A DNA stretch of 64,000 nucleotides from Viola odorata. Its lineage: Eukaryota; Streptophyta; Magnoliopsida; Malpighiales; Violaceae. The stretch lies in assembly GCA_963691705.1 (NCBI GenBank), contig OY829537.1, positions 42,225,514 through 42,289,513 on the forward strand. Direction: 5' to 3'. This document shows positions 58,883-64,000 of the stretch, one piece after another (position 1 is the first letter of the stretch; the number at the start of each line of letters is the position of its first letter). A program made the translations under genes and the position numbers. The notes under the pieces were generated by a model. The model was not told where the DNA came from and ran no database searches. It worked only from the letters and a program-made list of their open reading frames with translations.

Positions 58883-59922
58883 TCACCTTTCCCTTCGAAA
58901 GGATTCGTCCTCAAATCCATGGCTTCAATTCCTTGCTCGGCCATTCTTGTCTTAGCGTGCTCTCGGCTTGTGTACACACGCTCGTGCGCTCTTTGCACAA
59001 TGGTTGCCTTTGTTATTTCACCTATATGCTTTAGTACACTTAAAAGCAAAGGTGAGAAATCAAGATGGCCCAAGCGACCACGATCATTAACAAGTTCACC
59101 CAAAGCAAAATTAGTCACATTATTTTCACATTGAGGCACATTGTTTCTTAAAATGTCACGTAAGGTGCGGGCATCACAAGTTATAGAACAAGGAAAATAA
59201 TGGATTATTTTCTCAATACGGCTCACCATAACAATCCAAGAAAATTCGGCACTACTAACACGCACAACGCCTTTAAAAATACCAAACAATTGCTACAAGA
59301 GAAAATACAAATTTTTGTAAGATTTAAAGCAATTAATTTTCAAAAAATTCGGCTGAAAATTTTGTTTTCTCTCAACACACAAAACGTTCATGATTTTCAA
59401 GTGCATATCACACACAAGCAATTCATGTATGCTCCAATTAGAGACGCAAAACCTATCATGTTTGAGCAAGAAATGATCATACTTGATGAAAAGTAAATTA
59501 GGAGTTTTAACACATGCTACGAAGTTCTCATGCAAGTATTTATCATGTTCAAAGAGAAAAGGATCATGTTGGATTAAATGCAAGGAGGGTTCTTTATCAC
59601 ATACTAAATAAAATATTTACAAATTTGCATCATGTGAATAAAGACTATTGAGATTAGCAAGCTCACAAGTTTCGGCATTTTGAGAGGGGACTGGTACATA
59701 CTTTGTTAGACATGAAAAACTTACCATTCGCTCTTGCCTTTGCGAGCACCATTGTTGAGCAATCGCGCTTCCAATGCCTCCTATGGTTGATAGGCTACAT
59801 GGTACCTCCTTTGGACGTACGACTCCAACTTCTTTTTTCCTAGGAAAAATAATTGGAATGGGTAGAGGAGAAGGGTTATAAATAAAAATGGGTGAAGTTC
59901 TCTCACTCTATTCACTCCTTTC
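58883..59922 (-). pseudogene. pol relic of element F
   Basis: On the minus strand an open frame (59289 to 58741) ends in a NPFEGKGDDT-IMPNLALRMIAQHVEAH tail, the polyprotein end that runs into the LTR. Upstream, 59583-59293 resembles the region before the integrase zinc finger (FLLKHDRFCV..SIHELLV). No RT or integrase core is present. Confidence 0.55.
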
Positions 59923-60897
59923 TCACTCAATTCCCTCACTTTCGCTCGGCTCATTTTGTTCACTCTCAATGGCATGCTTGATGTTTTCATGTCGTGTAAT
60001 GTGCTCACTCTCTTTGGTAGGGTTGCGCTCACTCTCAATGGCATGCTCATTATTTTCATGTTGTGTCTTTTCCTCATCACTTCTCACACTCTTTTCGCGC
60101 TTAAACTCACTCTCTTTGATCTTACTTTCAAGCTCACATTCTCCTTTTTGCTCACGCTGACTCTCTTCTTTCTCATTTGCACTCACATTTTTCATTTTGT
60201 TGTTGGGGCATATATCACATAAGTCCCCCCTACCCGTACATATGGCAATAATGATATCCCTTGTTTGTTGGTGAGTAGATGACGATGAGGACTTGGAATG
60301 GGCTTGAGGGTGGGATGAGCTTTGGCTTTGCTTCAAGCTTCCATTTTCAAGCCGACATCTAACTTTTTTATTCAACCCATTTTTTAACCTTTCCACAGTC
60401 ACGTACGTGTCTCTTTGAGTGTTCTTTTTGATGAGAAAGTCATCAAACTCTTCATAGTAAACGCTCACCGAATTGGACCCTTATTGGATAGAAATAAATT
60501 TATTTTCCAATTCCAGCTGAAAGTGTGAGGGTACAAATTGTTTTCGCATCACTTGCTTCATTTGCCACCACAAATCATTAGCATAGTCATCAAATGTCTT
60601 GGCAGCAAGTTTGATGTGTTTGTTGTCCGAAGGTTGCCAATAGTCAAATAGTCATTGGAAATGGTATTCCCAGTCGATGTATTCGGTCGGATCGGTTGTG
60701 CCTCTAAAGATAGGAAGAAGGCTTTGTTCGGAGGAACCTAGGCCATAGTTTGAGTGTTGCGGATTTTGAACATGAGATTGCCAACTAGGGTTTGACATCG
60801 ACTTTCGGCCATGATGGAACGTTTGATCACTTCGGTCGCTTGTGGAAGGCTCTTGGTAGCCTTGATAGCAAGTAACATTTGTGTTTTGGTAAGACAT
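59923..60897 (-). pseudogene. gag of element F
   Basis: It starts at ATG 60897 with a Ser/Gln/His-rich N-terminus and FRGTTDPTEYIDWEYHFQ (gag pocket motif). It breaks near 60650 and continues with YYEEFDDFLIKK at 60468. The knuckle is decayed (ICTGRGDLCDIC, with a Cys and the His lost). A Glu/His/Lys-rich spacer (RHENIKHAIESE repeats) follows. Confidence 0.7.
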
Positions 60898-62277
60898 TTA
60901 TACCTTCAAAAAGAAAACAAACTATATATATACATATATACGTTAGTTGAAAACACCCGCTCACGTGTTTGCGCTCATGTTTAAACTCTCGCAAAAATTG
61001 TGCTTACCAATCTCTCAAGTTATTGAAATAAACTCCGTGCATTCACAAGCATTCAATCTAGAAACCTCAAGAAATCAATCACAAGAAACAGACTCGAGAA
61101 GTGGAAAGAAAGACACAACCGAACAAAACTCAAAAAAAGACACTAGTCGGAAAACTAGAAGAGATTCGGATGAATTTGACTTGAGATGGTGTTTAAGACT
61201 TGGAAAACTTAAGAAAAAGACTTGAAGACACAGAAATAAAAGATTTAAGGGAATTTTTATGACAAGTAGCAAAGTATTTTTGGTGTTTAAAACAACCCCA
61301 CATTTTTCTCTCAAAACCAACCCAAAAGGTGTTTAGTTTAGGACTTGTAGTTTGCACTTTTCTCTCTTTTTTTAGGACGTTTTTGTAGCTTTAATACCCC
61401 ACTTGACTAAGATATTTTGTATCTTAAAAGAGGGTTTAAATGAGGTATAAAATGTGGCAATAGAGGTAGCACAACAACATTTATCCTAGGTATAAAAAAG
61501 CTTTCCTGAATTTAGGGAAAAGTTGTCAACTAGGTGTAGTCTAGGTTAGTTGTGTTGTTTGAGTTCTTTTGGTAGGGCTTTTGCTGCAAACCTTAGCTGT
61601 CAAATGAAGCTAGGAAAGGAAAGGATCTTTGTAGCTTGCTGGCCTCGTTTGGCACCAAACACAGCAACAATTTTATAGCTAGGGAGAGAGACGTGTAGGC
61701 TAGGGTGGTATTGAGGATTTTGGGGAAAAGGTGTAAGAGATGGGATGAAGCAGGCTTGTCAACACCAACTTAAGGATTAAGGAAAAAGGCACTTAAAAAT
61801 AAAGATTAATCAAAGGATAAACACATAAATAGAAGAAGAAAGGCAGACAAATGGATAAAAAATTCTGAAATTTCAGCAAGAAGCTCAAGAACACTTTGAA
61901 TGTTCTTTTGTTCCATCTTTTGCCTTTCACTGGAAAAAAATTAGAAAACAATTTTAAAAATTCACAAACTTGACTCTAAACTCTTTTTAAGACTTAGGAC
62001 AACAATTTTCAACCAAGGAGAAAGAAATTTGATTAAAAAGGCAAAGAAAATTCGGACTCAAGATGAACACCAAAAACTAAAATTTTGTAACTTTTGAATT
62101 AGGTGTCCAAAACGTATGAATTTTTCACAGTAATTTCAAGAGAATCAAGAACAACATTTATCACATACAAACTAAAGTTTATAGATAGAAAATGGCAGAA
62201 TTTTATGGGTGGAAAAATAGACACAAATGAAAACAAACACAAGACAAACTCAGAGCGCCAAAAGCTCCGCTACCAAC
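60898..62277 (-). other. Leader of element F with PBS-like site
   Basis: Two bases from the LTR, the minus strand reads TGGTAGCGGAGCTTTTGGCG (about 62275-62256), the probable primer-binding site. The remainder is non-coding, A/T-rich on alternating strands, with short frames only. Confidence 0.6.
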
Positions 62278-63040
62278 TGATACGGTTCCAGATCCGTATA
62301 GTTTTTGAGCTAGGATCTAACCTTGAGTTTGTCACAAAAAATACACAAGAAAATACATAAGAAATATATAATGGGAAAAATAAGGAGAACGCAGAGGAAG
62401 AAGCTCAACAAAAGACACACAAATAGATAGAAATTGCCCGTAAGAATGCAAATGAGATTTGAGGAGGGAACTTTGAGCAAACGAGCGATTGAAACCTGAG
62501 ATTTACTTGATGCACATCTTGAAAATATGGGTGTAATATTTCAAGAACACAAACACTCAATATTTTATATTCAAATGCTCACACAAGATGAAGTAGCAAC
62601 AAACTACAAACGTGATGGTTTACGTTTTACTTGTAAGGTATCAAAAATCCATCAAACTTAGAAGCTTACAAGGTATGAGTTTAAGGTGAATAAGGAGGAG
62701 AAACTCACTCTATCAATATTCACTCATAAAAACTAAGGAAAATAAGAAGAAAAATAGCTATTTATACTATTACACAAAATGGGCAACTTGTGACAAATTT
62801 ACCCTAAAAATGCCTTAATTTTCTAGTAGCTAATGGTATGTTGTTAGTGCTTAACAAGTCGTTAGTCACTAGAATTTTGCTCCTCAAAAAATGTCTCTTA
62901 AAAGGTATACCGTTAAGAGACTGGTTGTGGGAAATTTCACGCGCGCGGTGAAAGGTCGACCATGCGGGTGGACTAGGGTTGCACGGACCTCGACATGTTG
63001 TGAGATCGTCCATAAGGCTAGGCTAGGCATGATCATATCA
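62278..63040 (-). repeat. 5' LTR of element F
   Basis: It is 763 bp with TGATACGG...CATATCA ends on the plus strand, a minus-strand TATA region near 62757-62767, and palindromes at about 62830 and 62902-62915. It is similar to the 3' LTR without its insertion. Confidence 0.85.
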
Positions 63041-63230
63041 GATAGCTTCCTAAATGTTCAGATTTTTCTTATTTTAACACACGAAAACTCTTGATTTTTA
63101 TCACAAACTTGACTTTAGACACTTCAAACACAAAGGACAGTGAGTTTCAGCCTAGGAAGGATACAAAAAATCAGCCAAAATACAAAAAAAACTTACCCAA
63201 CTTTTGAACGCCAAATGCTCCGCTACCACA
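63041..63230 (-). other. Leader of element E with PBS-like site
   Basis: On the minus strand it reads TGGTAGCGGAGCATTTGGCG right after the LTR end (about 63228-63209), nearly the same as in element F. It is the outer part of the leader split by element F. Confidence 0.55.
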
Positions 63231-63869
63231 TAATACAATCTCGGTTCATAAAAGATCATTTGATAGACTTCAAGGACACCAAAACATAAATTAAGATGAT
63301 GAAACCAAAACCTTCTCTTGATTGAATAAGGATCTAGTTCGGTAAATCAAGATTAGAATTACACAAGCTCAAAGGAATACAAGAACAAACACGAAATTGA
63401 AATTACAATAAGGAATTTGGATGAATCCAAGGATCTATCTTGGACACCGATTTGAATCGAGTAACAAGTGTTAATCGAGCCAATGATGGAAGTTGTTATT
63501 TTTACTTGACTTAATACAAGGCTTGCCTAACCTAGTAGAACACCAAGAATGAGTCCTTGAAAGAATGGAGGATTATCACTCTACAAAAGCTTTCAAATTT
63601 AGACTAAAGAGTAAAATGAAGAAGAAAAATCCTATTTATACTTGAGGAGGTTTGGGCTGGTCTTGAGGAAGTGAACACAGCCCAAAGGTGGGTTGGTGGT
63701 GGGCTGAAAAGTCACACAAGTGTTGTATGGCCCATATGCTTTGTGTTGCGGCTGGTCGTGCACCTACTCTTGGACAAAACTGATCGCCCTCTTGACCCAA
63801 ACTGTCTCGCGCCCGCTTGTCCCCTTGCCCAAGGCTTTGTCCGAATTTGCCCCTCTCATGCTTGTATCA
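63231..63869 (-). repeat. 5' LTR of element E
   Basis: On the plus strand it starts TAATACAATC and ends CTTGTATCA. The expected TG is TA, consistent with one C-to-T change on the minus strand. A minus-strand TATAAATAGG motif lies near 63630. It is 639 bp, a different family from the LTR of element F. Confidence 0.65.
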
Positions 63870-63939
63870 ATATAACGTCAAATTGACAAATTCATTACCA
63901 AAAAGAGAGAACTAAATAAGAACTTGACTAACCTGCTAC

Positions 63940-64000
63940 TAGGGGTGTGCACGGTCGGTATACCGAAATACCGTACCGAAATTTTTCGGTATTCGGTATA
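63940..64000. mobile_element. Left end of a hAT-like element, cut by window
   Basis: TAGGGGTGTGCACGGTCGGTA begins at 63940 and is followed by CGGTAT/ATACCG repeats, typical of non-autonomous hAT termini. The other end is outside the window, so no TSD can be tested (left 8-mer CCTGCTAC). Confidence 0.5.

Larger units (their letters stand above)
57229..63040 (-). mobile_element. Ty3/gypsy element F, reverse, lacking RT
   Basis: On the minus strand: 5' LTR 63040-62278, PBS-like site, leader, gag from 60897, spacer, a short pol relic, polypurine tract (GAAGGGAAAGGTGA, about 58895-58883) and 3' LTR 58882-57229. Flanking 5-mers AATAG and GATAG are an imperfect TSD. Protease, RT and RNase H are absent, so it is a non-autonomous derivative. 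It is inserted in the leader of element E. Confidence 0.8.

Noticed and set aside
1..64000. tRNA, rRNA or other structural RNA genes
   Set aside because: None was recognised on reading both strands. A tRNAscan or Rfam run would be decisive.

Overview
The window looks like nuclear DNA of a flowering plant, probably a dicot. It holds one intact host-type gene (an ATL-family RING-H2 ubiquitin ligase) in a region otherwise made of plant transposable elements: Ty3/gypsy, Athila-like, Ty1/copia, Helitron, Mutator-like (MULE), hAT and Stowaway. No bacterial, organellar or RNA genes were seen. The species cannot be named from the sequence alone.

Layout. Positions 1-5424 are a decayed Ty3/gypsy element (copy A), broken by two reverse-oriented solo LTRs and ending inside integrase. 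From 5425 to about 18880 there is a tandem array of a 1187-bp unit made from the gag-end/protease/spacer part of a gypsy element. It has a higher-order duplication and two 1649-bp composite units, and its last unit runs directly into the rest of that element's pol (to about 21850). A short gag fragment and a degenerate Athila-like element follow (22181-26579). That element is split by a full-length gypsy element, C (26580-35941), and its last ORF resumes at 35942. Positions 29043-34466 of element C repeat 1-5424 at about 99.7% identity, including both nested solo LTRs, so this is a segmental duplication and not a second transposition. A degenerate copia element (36390-39130) and a hAT MITE (39827-40667) come next.

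The ATL gene is at 41673-42728. Behind it lie a 5.6-kb Helitron (42857-48441) carrying a Stowaway MITE, and a young, near-complete MULE (49488-55404). The MULE has 293-bp inverted repeats differing at three positions, a perfect 10-bp target duplication, a spliced transposase gene on the minus strand and, convergent to it, a GRF-zinc-finger/coiled-coil/membrane-anchor ORF. The right end (55415-63869) is a nest of reverse-oriented gypsy elements: element E is interrupted by element F, whose 3' LTR is itself interrupted by a solo LTR. A hAT-like end begins at 63940.

The most unusual items are the satellite born from retrotransposon coding DNA, the two-gene MULE with a GRF-membrane ORF where MuDR has mudrB, the 29-kb duplication, and a recurring 18-bp palindrome in the gypsy LTRs that also turns up inside gag. 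All coordinates, repeat counts and splice sites were worked out by eye from the sequence.
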